64,000 nt of DNA from Aulostomus chinensis (taxonomy: Eukaryota > Chordata > Actinopteri > Syngnathiformes > Aulostomidae): contig JBBMOA010000013.1 of assembly GCA_037954235.1 (NCBI GenBank), positions 19,528,501-19,592,500 of the forward strand, read 5' to 3'. Of this stretch, positions 27,301 to 39,300 are shown in pieces. The stretch's first letter is position 1. The number at the start of each line of letters is the position of its first letter. The notes beneath the pieces are model-generated. The model did not search any database, was not told the origin of the DNA, and was given only the letters and a program-made list of their open reading frames with translations. The translations under genes and the position numbers were made by a program.

Positions 27301-29440
27301 AGTGTTTATTTGTCTGGGTGAACCTGAAGGGAGAAGATTATTTTGGTGATACCTATGTATAGGTGACAGCTGAGCAGAGTTGTACAAGCTGACCTTGGTT
27401 AGCATTACCTCAGGCCTTAATCAGATTCCTCTGCTGCACACACTGAAGATATTTGAACTGATACAATAATCCCGGGCGTCATAATTTATCTGCTGAGCTG
27501 CCACTCTTAATGTACAGACATTCCTCCATGTGATGTTAACGAGATGTTATGTCCACAACATGTATTGTTTGAAAAGGTTTCTTTCTGCCTGAGAAAGTGA
27601 AGTCATGCTGAAACACTAAACCCAACACCATACATCACCCAAAGGGACCAAAGTACCCCGGCACTCACTTCTTTTGTTTGTTGGTGTTTGTCAGGTTTTT
27701 GCTGCTTTCTCTCTCCCTCTCCCTCCACCCCTTGTCCACACAAACCACCAAGGCTGAAGGGATAAAAAAGCCAGGGCACTCTCTGACCACTGATCCATGA
27801 CTCAGCTTTGAAAGTCTCTGTGCTCAAATCAAATTGTCCGGCTTCAAGGAGCAGAGGTGCCACAGTCCTGCCCCGGGCCACTCAGTGTCACCCACCAGCT
27901 TCCAGAGGTTAATGTGCATTTTTCTTGTTGTCAAGGACGTGTGATGGGGGCAAAAGAATACGGGGGACTGAGGTCACCGCACTCACACGCATTAAGAGTC
28001 TTTGAAATACTTAATTGTCTAGCTGAACACGCCAATTTCTGCCTATGATTTATTTATATCAAAGAGTATTATCCTTTTTCTTTCCATTTAATTCAATGGA
28101 TGTTGACCGATTTATTGTCACAATGACACTGTTCAGATAATGTGGTTTCTGGTTTTTCACTCAATATTGTATTGTATATTTTCAGATCATTCTTCTATAT
28201 TTTAGTACTTTAATATTTCTCTACTCTTTTTTCGGGGGGGCAACCATCTCACGTGGATCAATTTACAGCAGGCTCACTTTAACTCATTTGAAACTGAAAT
28301 AAAATAAAGTTGTTGACAGCCTTGCTCTTCCTGGGGTTCTCTTAACAACGTTAGCTCTCATCTCAACATATGGAAATGTTTCCTCTTGAATATCATAAAA
28401 GGTCATTTATTTATTCAGTATATCTAATAAAGTCAAACCTTGTAAATCAAATGTGGTCCAAAAGCCTATTTTTCTTGTTCAGGATGTCTGTTGTTATGCC
28501 TGCTGTTCACGTTCATTTTTTTTTGTTTGTTTTGCTTTTGTTTTGTTTTTTGACAACCTCAGTATTTAACTATCGAATTACGTAATTATGTCAGCATGTG
28601 AAGCTTCAGCAATTTAGCTACAAGTTTGTTGACATTCATAATAGTTTCCTTGATGTTTGGATGGAAGATGACAAACCTCTACATGAGCAACATCCATGTT
28701 TCTCATCTGTGTCCAGTTGTATTTTGACGAGTGGAATGTCATGATTTCTCAAAACCAGAAAATATCCTATACGCATCCGTAGTCATGTAACCAAGGACAA
28801 TCTTTCTGACTCGTCACTGTGTGATAGCACTGATGCTAACTGTTAGCTCCAAGCACTTTTGTACCTACAGAGCTGCTCACATGGCGTCATAATATCCATT
28901 TGTTTATGGCCACTGGTATTGATTATTTGTCAGAAAAATTCCAAGGTGATAAGGTTGACATCTGTTGCTAATCATTTATTCTATGACTAGCAGCCAAGAG
29001 AATACATATTCCTCACTCCTCCGAGGTCTTGATTGACAGATGCTTCCTCTTGCACTGACCATGTTTCACGTTGGGACAATTTAACAGGTCACCGGGGCCA
29101 TCCATGACCAGCTGCCCTCTCCAGACACTCAACTCAGTTATTACCGGGGCTAACTCATCACCACAAGTTCACTGACTGTGGCTAATCTTATCTGATCGCT
29201 TATTAGCAGCATTTTTCATCTTTATGGCAGAGCTAACAAGCCTTTCAGATCATTAAAAGCTGGGAATGTTCAAATCTTGCGTTAAGCATTAAGATGAATG
29301 AAAGCGGGATCGCGGAACATAAATCACCCTGTTCCTTGCATAGCCGTAATCGTGCCGGGAAAACTCTCAAATCCAGTGATTCACAAGCAGGTCACATGAA
29401 ACACAGATTTTCACTGTCTGAGGTGATCTATCAAGCAACC
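21400..29440. other. Gene-free stretch
   Basis: No coding exon is recognised. It holds a (TTTA)n run at about 21959-21985, C- and G-runs near 24.85 and 26.85 kb, and blocks that look like possible enhancers (for example 29010-29290). Short open frames here show no known family features. Confidence 0.45.
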
Positions 29441-29443
29441 AGA

Positions 29444-29449
29444 TTTATT
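29444..29449 (-). terminator. Candidate poly(A) signal of the intermediate filament gene
   Basis: AATAAA on the - strand. It is the first canonical hexamer downstream of the filament stop codon (30294) and implies a 3'UTR of about 0.85 kb. No transcript evidence. Confidence 0.4.
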
Positions 29450-30007
29450 ACACTGAAATCCAAAGAACATTCTGTATTTGTGCAGAAGCAGGAACCAAAC
29501 GTGATTCATCACGGACAGATTTAAAGTCATGTTGAGAATATTGAGGATTACAGAAGAACGCTTATTCCTGAACTGACAGCGGATCGGGACTTTCATATGA
29601 TAAATCACACAGACTTGCTTTCTAGAAAGATCCAGGTGCAAGTTTTGTGAGAACTGCATGAACCATTTGCAATCCAAACACAGGGTGGCGGGTACTTGAC
29701 TGTCAGTAATGTATAAAACCAACACGGACTGTAGGTAAGATGTGCTGAGTAAGTCAAGACAGAGCTGCCAATATGGTTGTTAAGAGCGGAGAGGGCAAGG
29801 GTTAAGAGCTGGTAATCAGTCGACGCTGGAGTGATGGACGAGGTGAAGGAAGGGAGCGGAACAATTTCATGTGTGTGCTTAGATGTGTTGGTGTGAGAAT
29901 TGTTCGACAGAATGAACATTTCTGAATCATATCAGTGAGGTAACAAGAGATAAAACCCACTTAAGGAAATATGCCAGACCCTGAATGGATACACACTCAA
30001 TGCGTAG

Positions 30008-30027
30008 CCCCCCCCCCCCCCCCCCCC
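30008..30027. repeat. Poly(C) run
   Basis: About 20 consecutive C on the + strand, within the probable 3'UTR of the filament gene (poly-G in its transcript). Confidence 0.9.
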
Positions 30028-30293
30028 AATCCTCCCACCAGTTTCAGACAGCTCCATCTTTCTTGTAGTCTCAGGGTCATCTGCCAGCGACGCGTTATCA
30101 ATGGCCGGGCTTAGGCCTCCAGACGGCATTAATCTGTCATGATAAGTTTACTCAAATTACTGCATTGGTACTTGAAGCTTCATTCTAGAGCTGATTCAGG
30201 TCTGTTTTTTGCATTTATCTTTGTGTATTTTCAAACCCATGAGAGGGGGAGAAGCAAGCTGCACTCGAGCCAGCCCGTCTTCAACCCCCGACC

Positions 30294-30336
30294 TCACAGG
30301 ATGCACAGTCTCTCCTCCTCTTCCTCCACCAGGCCC
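30294..30336 (-). CDS. Filament gene exon 10 (13-residue end)
   Basis: After acceptor TTGCGTAG it completes Arg376 and adds GLVEEEEERLCIL-stop. The motif corresponds to the helix-termination sequence (consensus about YRKLLEGEE) and is in the right frame and order, so the exon is believable despite its size. Confidence 0.75.
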
Positions 30337-33047
30337 CTACGCAAGGGAGATTCAAAAAGACAGAAGAGTGCAAGGCAAATTAGTTCCACTGACAACACCA
30401 AAAAAAACCCCCAAAAAAACCTGTAGTCCAAGAAATGTATTGATGCTTTAAGTTCATTTGTAAGCTGGGAAACAGTGGAGGTCAACCTTGTGTTTTTGAA
30501 GTGTAGGAGACAGAAGTACCATCCCGGGTTCTTTGTGTTTGGCCTTGATTGAAGAATATATTACATGCATGTAAAGGAACATCCAGAGGGCTGGTGGAAT
30601 ATAAACACTGTATAATCAAAATCAATTCATAAATTCTCTCCGCAACTGCAAAATATGGGGCCTCCAGATAATCAAGCATGATCCAAACCAGGTGCTTACC
30701 CCTCTAATTTGAATTTGATTAAAATATTTTCAAACTATTTGGAAATAATGGCCATCATATCAATAACAGCTTATCTGGATGACTTTTCCCTCAGACGCGT
30801 GGAATTTGATTGATCACATGTCCACTAATGTAACCAACAGCTACAACAACCTCCAAAAGTTAATCACTTGCTCCTTGTAATATTACCTACTGTTTTTGAG
30901 ATATCCTGCAAACAAGCGTAAAACAAGTCAAATATGATGCTAGCGATTTTTTTTTTTCAGAAATAATGATGAGACAGAGGTGTTGCTGAGAGAACACTAA
31001 GATGACATCTCATCTTGAGCTTGGCTTCTTGCTGCCGTGCGACGTGGCAGAGTGAGCAGACCACCATGAACAGCTCCGTAAATTAACGTGCTTCACATTA
31101 GCAGAGAGCTAAAGCCGTGATCATCTGCTCAGACATGCTCTGAGATGCTTTCACAGGCGATAAGCTGTCCAGTAATGGCAGCCTGAGGTCACCAGGGTCT
31201 GCTGGGCAGACAGTTTACCACAGCACGGAGGGAATAAACAACCACCACCGTCATTTCTTATTCATGGTTGTAATCATGAATGACAAAATATTTGGTAAAT
31301 AATGAAAGTTGGCACCGTCTGTCTGCCTTTGCTGAGCCTTAAATGTCTTTGGGACAGTTTGTTGGGTATCGAGGGTGTGTTAAAAAACTGTGGCGAATCT
31401 GGAAATGTGTGTAAAGGCTGAGTTGGGGAATGGGGGTGGGGTGGGGGGGGTACTCTGACATTAACAGGCTGGCTTGGAAAAGAGCTGGCAGCGACTCAGC
31501 ACACGGCTCTGACAGTCAGAGGTCCCCTTCTTCCATTCTAATGAGGAACTGTGAGGGTCTGAACTCAGGCCTGCAGCGGGGCCCCATGGGGGGGCCAGAC
31601 GCAGTTGGACGGGCGATGAAGGAAGCAGGCAGGACATGGCTGAAGTACGTCACTCCTCTTACCAGGATGGCAGATGGTTAAAATAAAGTTCAATGGACGG
31701 AGGGAATGGCACGAAGCGTCTTCAAGGTCACAGGAAACACATCCTGCAGTTTCCTGCGACCTCAATAATGTCAGCCCTTTGTTTGCAGGATTATCTCACA
31801 GATGCACAGGTGACGCTATATTCTAAGAAAATAAAGGAAATTCCTCATTGATGTGGACGGAGAGTACAGGAGTAAAGGCTCATATGTGAGGAATGTCAAA
31901 AGTAAACAGAAACTGAAGTTAATTCAAATCTAATGAACTCATGCTGTGATCATTTTAATTCTCACTGAAACGGCACCATAGGGAGCGTCTGTTTTCATTT
32001 CAACAGCTAACAGCAGAGATGAGAATCTACATCGCATGTCAGGGTGTGTCAAGATTTTTAATTCTAATTAGAAACAACAGTGGGTGACTTCATGACTTGA
32101 GCTCTATTAATCAGAGTGGACAAACTAATCAGAGAAGTCACCTGGTGACGCGGTTCTGTTGAAATCTCCGACAGACATCAGTGTCGTCTCAAGTTCATCA
32201 GAGCGGAGTGTGAGAAAGCCCACTATCATGAAGTATTCTTATCTTCTGTCGTTCATTTGTCCCAAGCTGTCAGTTTAATGTTGAACAATAATAACCTGTC
32301 GATCTACTCAGAACACATTTATAAAGTTTTTTTTTTTAAAGGCAAAGAAGACTACAGCAAATATTGTGTGTGTTTGGTAGCTTAGCATGAGCCCTCTACA
32401 GCAGCGCAGAATGGACAAACCAGCATTTTTTTCCTTTTTTTTTTCTTCCCATTTCCACTAGTAGAGTGCTGATCTAAGCTGTCCCCTCTCCAAACTAGTT
32501 GGCGCTCTGTTCTCAGTGTGGTATTTGTACAGTCGCCTTGTTGATTACAGCAGCTCATCAGCGACCAGCTGACCGTCATGGTGAAGACGGACATAGCTGC
32601 ACACTATGACGACACACAGAGGATATACAGTGCGTGGAAGTGATGAGGAAGGAGGGCTGAGTCGTGGCAACAGACGGAGGAGATTTGAACCAAACTCCAT
32701 TCAGAAAATCTACTGAATGGAAGCTGACATTTGTTTTGGGCCTGTTTGTGTTTGTGCTCAAATCCATTATGTTTGCTTTTGTTTTGCCGATGTTACGCCA
32801 AGTGTTTGTGTACATTAATGGGCACAATCCAGTACATTTTTTGAGTTGAAAGCTTACCTGATGATATCTGAGGTAATCATACATGGGTGTAAAGACACAC
32901 GTTAATTCGACTGACCTGTAGGCAGCGATCTCCATGTCTCTAGCCATCTTCTCATTCAGCAGCTCCTTATAGTCTTCACACTGCTGTTTCATCTGTGCTT
33001 GGAGCTCAACCTCCTTGTACCTCATTTCATCTAGAGAACACTGAATA

Positions 33048-33108
<61 letters not shown>

Positions 33109-36100
33109 GTGAGGGGACAGAGGGTTAGATTGGTCCAAACCACTGATCCGTTGCCGCCCGTGATTGCAATGATCGGTCCACACTCTCCTACCTCCAACTC
33201 CTCAATCTCATCCATGTTTTCAGCCCTCTTCATCTCGATCTCGTCCTCCAAACTCTCGTTGCACTTTTCAAGCTCAGCGAGCTCCTTTTGTAGCTCTGAA
33301 ACCTAGAAACAGCGCACAGGTGATGCTTAGGTCTCCTTTTACACTTGGGAGAAACCTCTTTGTTTTTAGCTTTGTCTTTTCTGTTCCGAGTTTCTTCCCC
33401 TGCTAACTTTATCTGTTGATGTTCTGCACAACGGCTTTATCAGAGCTGTTTGCTGCTGCTAGACTGTGAGACTTTAAAAAAGAAAGACATAAAAAAATAG
33501 ATTTAAAGAAAACTGAAGTGAAGTTAGGTTATAATGGAAGGAATCTCACTATAATATACCACCACAATTAGGAGCAATCATAATGTAGCAATGCAACAAA
33601 AAATTATTGCATTATCAGGAAAAAGTCCTGCAACTATTTAATTGTTAATAAATCTCATGTTTACGTCGTGAATTTGACCAGGGACCCACAGCAGTTGTGT
33701 ACATGTCAAAACAGAGTTGCTAAAGTTAGCTATTATCACGCTGACTGAGTAACTAGCAGCAACTACTGGGTCTTGAGTTTTCACTTTTTCTCTTCGTGGC
33801 TTTCTCACAAAACATCACCTTGTGACTTTCTGCCACTGTCGATTCCAAGCAAGTTCTGAGAACATCAAATGTGATGAAGAACTTAAATGATAAAACACTG
33901 TATGATATTAATTTGAAAAAGTAAAGAATTAAAATATTCAATACGATAAAATGTGTACTTAATCCTTGTATATTTCACAAACTAGTTTGGTCCTTTTTTT
34001 AAACACAGTACTGATTACTGTGGTGCTAAACAACTGTCAAACAAAAGTATTCAATTCAACCAGGTTTTTCCAATAGGGATGAAATCTCCACTTAATTCAC
34101 AAATGAATGGAAGACAACCCCCTCCCCTCCTCCCCCCCATGTCTGAGGTGCGGCGTCCTGTCGTGAGTAATGACAGCAATCACACAAGTTCAACAATTAG
34201 CTGTCACAGCCAGATGGGGATCAGGTGGCTATGCTCGTCTTTCAGTTAGATCCTGTGAGCAGAGGCTGATGACGACTCGCCAACCTGGTCGAGTCATTTA
34301 CACGCTCCTCCGTTCCTCCCTGACTAGAAGGGGATGGGGGCGGCGGTGTGTATAGTATTGTGCCTCCCATCAGTGCCTGCTCTATTATATACATCTCTGC
34401 ACCAGGGCTGATTTGCCTACAATCTGTTTGTTTGGCCACGTTGCGTCTCAGGGAGAAACCAGACCCGAGGCATCCATCACACGCTAGAGGAAACAGAGCA
34501 GATCGAGTCGTGCTGTCCATCCGTCAGCCTGGACTGAGCCGAGTGCTGCAGGAGGAGGAGATGATGTTGGAGAGTTCTGCTGCGGTTACAGAGGCTCAGT
34601 GTTTATTTAAAGAGCTGGCGGTGGTGAAACAACCACAGTAATGAGAACCAAACTGCCATGTTTGTTACAGATGTGGTGAAGTCTCAGCTGTGGTTTCAGC
34701 GCTGATGGACGTCAAAGACTTGGAGGTTAACTAAAGAGTCCTTTCTGGTTCCTGGAGTGATTTGTACCTGAGTCTGCCTCTCAGTCTTTTTTTGTTTTTA
34801 AATCAAAGCCGACTTGTTTTTACTTGCATTTTCTTCGGGACTCGTGAAAAGTACCAGGGTCGATTTCTTTTCTCCCCTTTACATAGAAAGTCTCCAGTAA
34901 GTGTGAGAAGTTTTAAGACGTTTATGACACTGCTGGCGCTGTGAAAAACTCTGCTTAATAACTGAGGACACAGAGGATAATAAATCCTGTCTGAGCTGAA
35001 GCCCAAGCCCTTCACGTCTCCTGCTGAAAGTGTCCGCAGAGTAAACACTCTGGTCAGCAGGATCTCCCACACTGTTGCTCTGCTGTCACTCAAATACTCC
35101 CTCCGCCTGCTGTGGGCAGTCATTTATTCTCAACATTAAGTCTGATTGATGCAGAAACACTTGTGAAAATACTCTGTCTTTGGAATTAGAAAGAGGGGGA
35201 TCTATTATGGGAAGTAGAAGGTTTTCAATGAACTTTTTAAGGAAAGGTCTTTCTTTCTTTTCGACCTGAGACGAAGTGATTGATAACACTCGTGTTTTTG
35301 AGTGACGTATGATGACGAAGCCAAGAAATGGTTGAACAAATGCAGGTGAAAAAACTCGCCGGGTTGTGAATGCTGCATGTTGTGTCAAATACGCACAAAC
35401 GAGAACACATCTCAAAACATCAGCAAACAAACCCAAAAATCAGGGGAACAGTAGATGTGAGACCACCAGAGGTGAAGGGACCCTTACAACCTGAAGCGTG
35501 AGTCCACTCACCAGCCTCTTCATTTCACTGATATCCTTCACCCTTGGTAAGTCTTTGACCATTGACCCTGTAGCTCCTCCCACTGCTGCTTGCTTCCCAT
35601 CACCAGCACGAGCCACAAGAGCAGAGGATGCACCACACTCATACTGCAAAGACGAGAGGATGAGGAAACAATGACTTTGTGCAACTTGCAGGTAGAAAGA
35701 CAATCAAAGCTTTCAGCATGAGTCTGAGTTGGGTTCGTATGACCCTCATCCTGGGTTGTCAAGTGCATGTTGACAGAGGAGCAGACCGGGCAATCAGCTG
35801 GCTACTCATACAGGCTGATGGTTAAACCTCCTTGTCTACACCACGTTCTTGATTGGAGGGAACAAATGTGGCAGAATGGAGCAACATGAGGGTGCACAGG
35901 TGTGTGGAAGTCAGCCAAACCAAACCATTACTGGTCAGAGCCGATGCTATCGGATTTGCTGTCGGGTCAATAGCAATCATTTTAGAATCAGGACAACTGG
36001 ATCTCATAAAGGAGGCCAGACACAGACAGGAGTGCGTCCAGCTGGCAGGAGATGAGACGGATGAGAGAGAGAGAGTGAAGAGACGAGGTTTGGGGAAACG

Positions 36101-36315
36101 AGAGTGGCTGCATCTAAGAAACACACCTATGCATCGACACAGACAAAATAGATGAATACGCCTGTTCGTGGTCACTAAATCTCACACACACACACAAAGA
36201 GTGCCTGGGAAGGCGGCCAGCAGTCTGATTACAGCCCTGACCTCTGAACTGGGCATACATCCTCACCCCTGAGGAGGTCAGACACACTGGAGCTATAGTC
36301 TGACCCCACTAGAGC

Positions 36316-36387
<72 letters not shown>

Positions 36388-39300
36388 TTGGGTCCAAAAC
36401 CAATTCTCAGGTTCTACCCTGGTGTTGTGTTAAGAGGAAGAGAAAACAAGAGTGAGTATCCTTGTGTGATTTGTGAAAGCTGAGATTTACGTCTGGATGT
36501 GACTCGGCAGGGAGAGCAGCTGATGTGGTAAAAAAGGGAGGAGTCAAGTGGCCAGCGGGAGGATGAAGATGGCAGCTGCTCTCTGGAGTGTGCGTCCATT
36601 CATGCAAATGTCAGTGCACCAGTGTAACTCTAATCCAGGGAATGCGGTTCTAAAATTTATATTCTCTTGCTACTGTACAACATTAGACCCTAACCGGTTT
36701 CACTGCATGACATGTTTATGTGTTCTGTTCTACACCGGGCTGCTGTACCTGGAGGCAATCAGCCAGCTGGCAGTAGTACTCCTTTACATCCAAGGCCGGA
36801 GTGATGTCAGGGCTGCTGAATTTAATAGTTGCCACCGCTCCCATCGTCCCCTCATCTGGCTCCAGCAGCACATCCACCACCTGCTCCGTACATGTAATAA
36901 CACAGCGTAAAACAACTGGGAACCTGCAGGCGCAAGTTTTAAATTGCAATCAAATTCATGCCTCAAGTGTCACAAGTATAACCAGACACTTTAAATGTTA
37001 TTTGCAGTAGTTGGAGCCACACCAATAAGCATTTTGTTGTTGTAGTTTGTCTAAGGGGAGCTTACAGCCACCTCTCGTCACATGAAGACGAAACGAAGGC
37101 AGCAGTGACCTCGGATCACCAAAGGTCATAAAATAAATAAAATCAGCACCTCCAAAGCTCCTAACTGACAGGTGACTGTATCTTGTCTTTTATTTGTGCA
37201 AAAACTAGAGCATTTAAAAAAAAAAAAAAAAGACATTGTTTGTTCTGAACTACTTCTTGAACGGTTGCCTAGCAACAAGAAACATCTTTGACAGAAAGCG
37301 GAAAAGCACATTTACCAAAGTTTTCCTTCAAAATTTGACATAACTACCATGAGTACCTGGCTATATATAAAGTAGGACAAAATGGAAATACTCATGGAGA
37401 ATAAAGTAAATGTAATTAGTTACATTTTACTACTGGAGGACACATGACACTTTAATGAATTTACACACATGGAAGGCCTCATGTTTGTCTGGAGCCCTTT
37501 TAAGAGCCGCCTCCATTAGGAGGAGAATGAGCTGTTAGAGAGCTGCAGTGGCAGCCTCTCATTTCCCTCCTTCTCCCTCAACCTGAGTAACGACTGGGCT
37601 GCCAATTCGCCTGGGGACTACCGGCTACCTGGAAGCACTGATGATAACAACAGTTAATAAAACAAAGGGAACTTCTGTTTTCATTTGGTATTCGGCCGCA
37701 TTTCCCGGACTGTGAGTTATCGAGCGTGTCCCAGGGGGAGTGTGTTAAATGCCGGGCTTTGCAGAGAAAAACACAGCGTGATGGAGCTGCTCCTGCTTCA
37801 GTTGCCTCTCTCTGCATCCATATCTGATAGTGGGACACATTTCCTGGTGAGGCGGAGAGGATTGGAAAAGGTGGAGCCAGTGTGAAGGCAATGAATCGTG
37901 TCCATATTTAGAGCCTGGATGGAGTCTCAGGAGCACAAATCTTTCAGAAAGACCACACGTTTTCTGTGTGTGTTATGATCTTCACACACATCACTACATT
38001 TCCTGTTAACAGTGCTGCAAGGTGATCGAGGTCATCTCAGCTGTGTTGGTCGCCACAGGCCCGGGCGTTTCTCCAGCTCTCCTGTCCGACCAAAGCACTA
38101 CATTTGGAGTCATTTTATGGCTGTAAAGGCTTTTATCACACTGCAGCTACACAACTTCTGTCTGCCTCACCATCTTGTGCTGGGCTTCCATGTCAGCCAG
38201 CTGCTCCTCGTAGATAACCGCTTGCTCCCTCAGTGCCAAACACTCTGCTGTCACGATGTCCACTTCCTGTGCAGTGAAGGAGAGAAGCAAATTAAGATAG
38301 AACAAGGCTACATGGCTCATTCTAAAAAGAAGAAATTCTATAACGAACTGTAAGTTTGGGAAGTGAGTCACACCTCAGGTTGAATAAAGGGATCACCAGT
38401 CAGCACTGTTTTGGGAAGTAAACGCCGCAATGCAGAGGAAGAGAGAGGAGGAGGAAGATGGACAGGAGGCTAACTAGATGCAAAGGGCCTTTCCACCAAT
38501 CCATTCACCTGCAGGGCTCTTTTTAAAGAACCAGATTAATTAGCATTCGACACATTTACAGTGGTTGCATCTGGAAACGTGCAGCCGGGGTTTGGAGGAG
38601 AAGCTCAGGGTCCTTGATGGACAGCGGAAGGGAAAACTAGTCTGGTTGTGCAGCTCAGATATCATCCAGCAGCTGCAGAGTATCAGGAGAGTAACTAAGA
38701 AAATGCTCAATGATGTCTTTTTAGCAACATGAGGCAGCAGAACAAGCTGTATACATAAAGCTGACACATGGTGGACATCAAGGTTTCAGGCTCAAACCTC
38801 AGTCAGACCCTCAAATATTACAAATACTGAGCTGGAGCCAGAGCTGCTGAACATGTGATGTTGACTAAATGTACATCTGTCAGGTCTGTTGATTATTACC
38901 TTCACCTTTTACATCCAACATATTCTATTGTATCAAATTTTATAAAGAAAATGGCTGCACTTCTTTAAGCTCCAAGTTTTACAGCACGGAGGTTCTCTAC
39001 ACCAGCCTCCACAGTCACAGAGAAGCAGAAATGATTGCTTTTATTTCTAATATTGCTAAATTCCCCTCTGCAGCGTGCAAGATGTGGCTGAATGAAAATC
39101 AAAATAGGAAATCAAAATGAAGGTATTGTTTTTCGGCAGTATCAAGGCGTCACTGTGATGACATTGACTAATAGCCCAAAAACCCATCCATCCATTTTGT
39201 ACCGTTTATCCTGTTAAGGGTCATGGGGGGGCTGGAGCCTATCCCAGCAGCCTTCGGGCAAGAGGCTGGGTTCACCCTGGACAGGTCACCAGTCCATCAC

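Noticed and set aside
32576..33103. 175-codon - strand open frame
   Set aside because: Only its middle part is filament exon 9; the rest is the CA repeat (Val-Cys run) and intron read-through.
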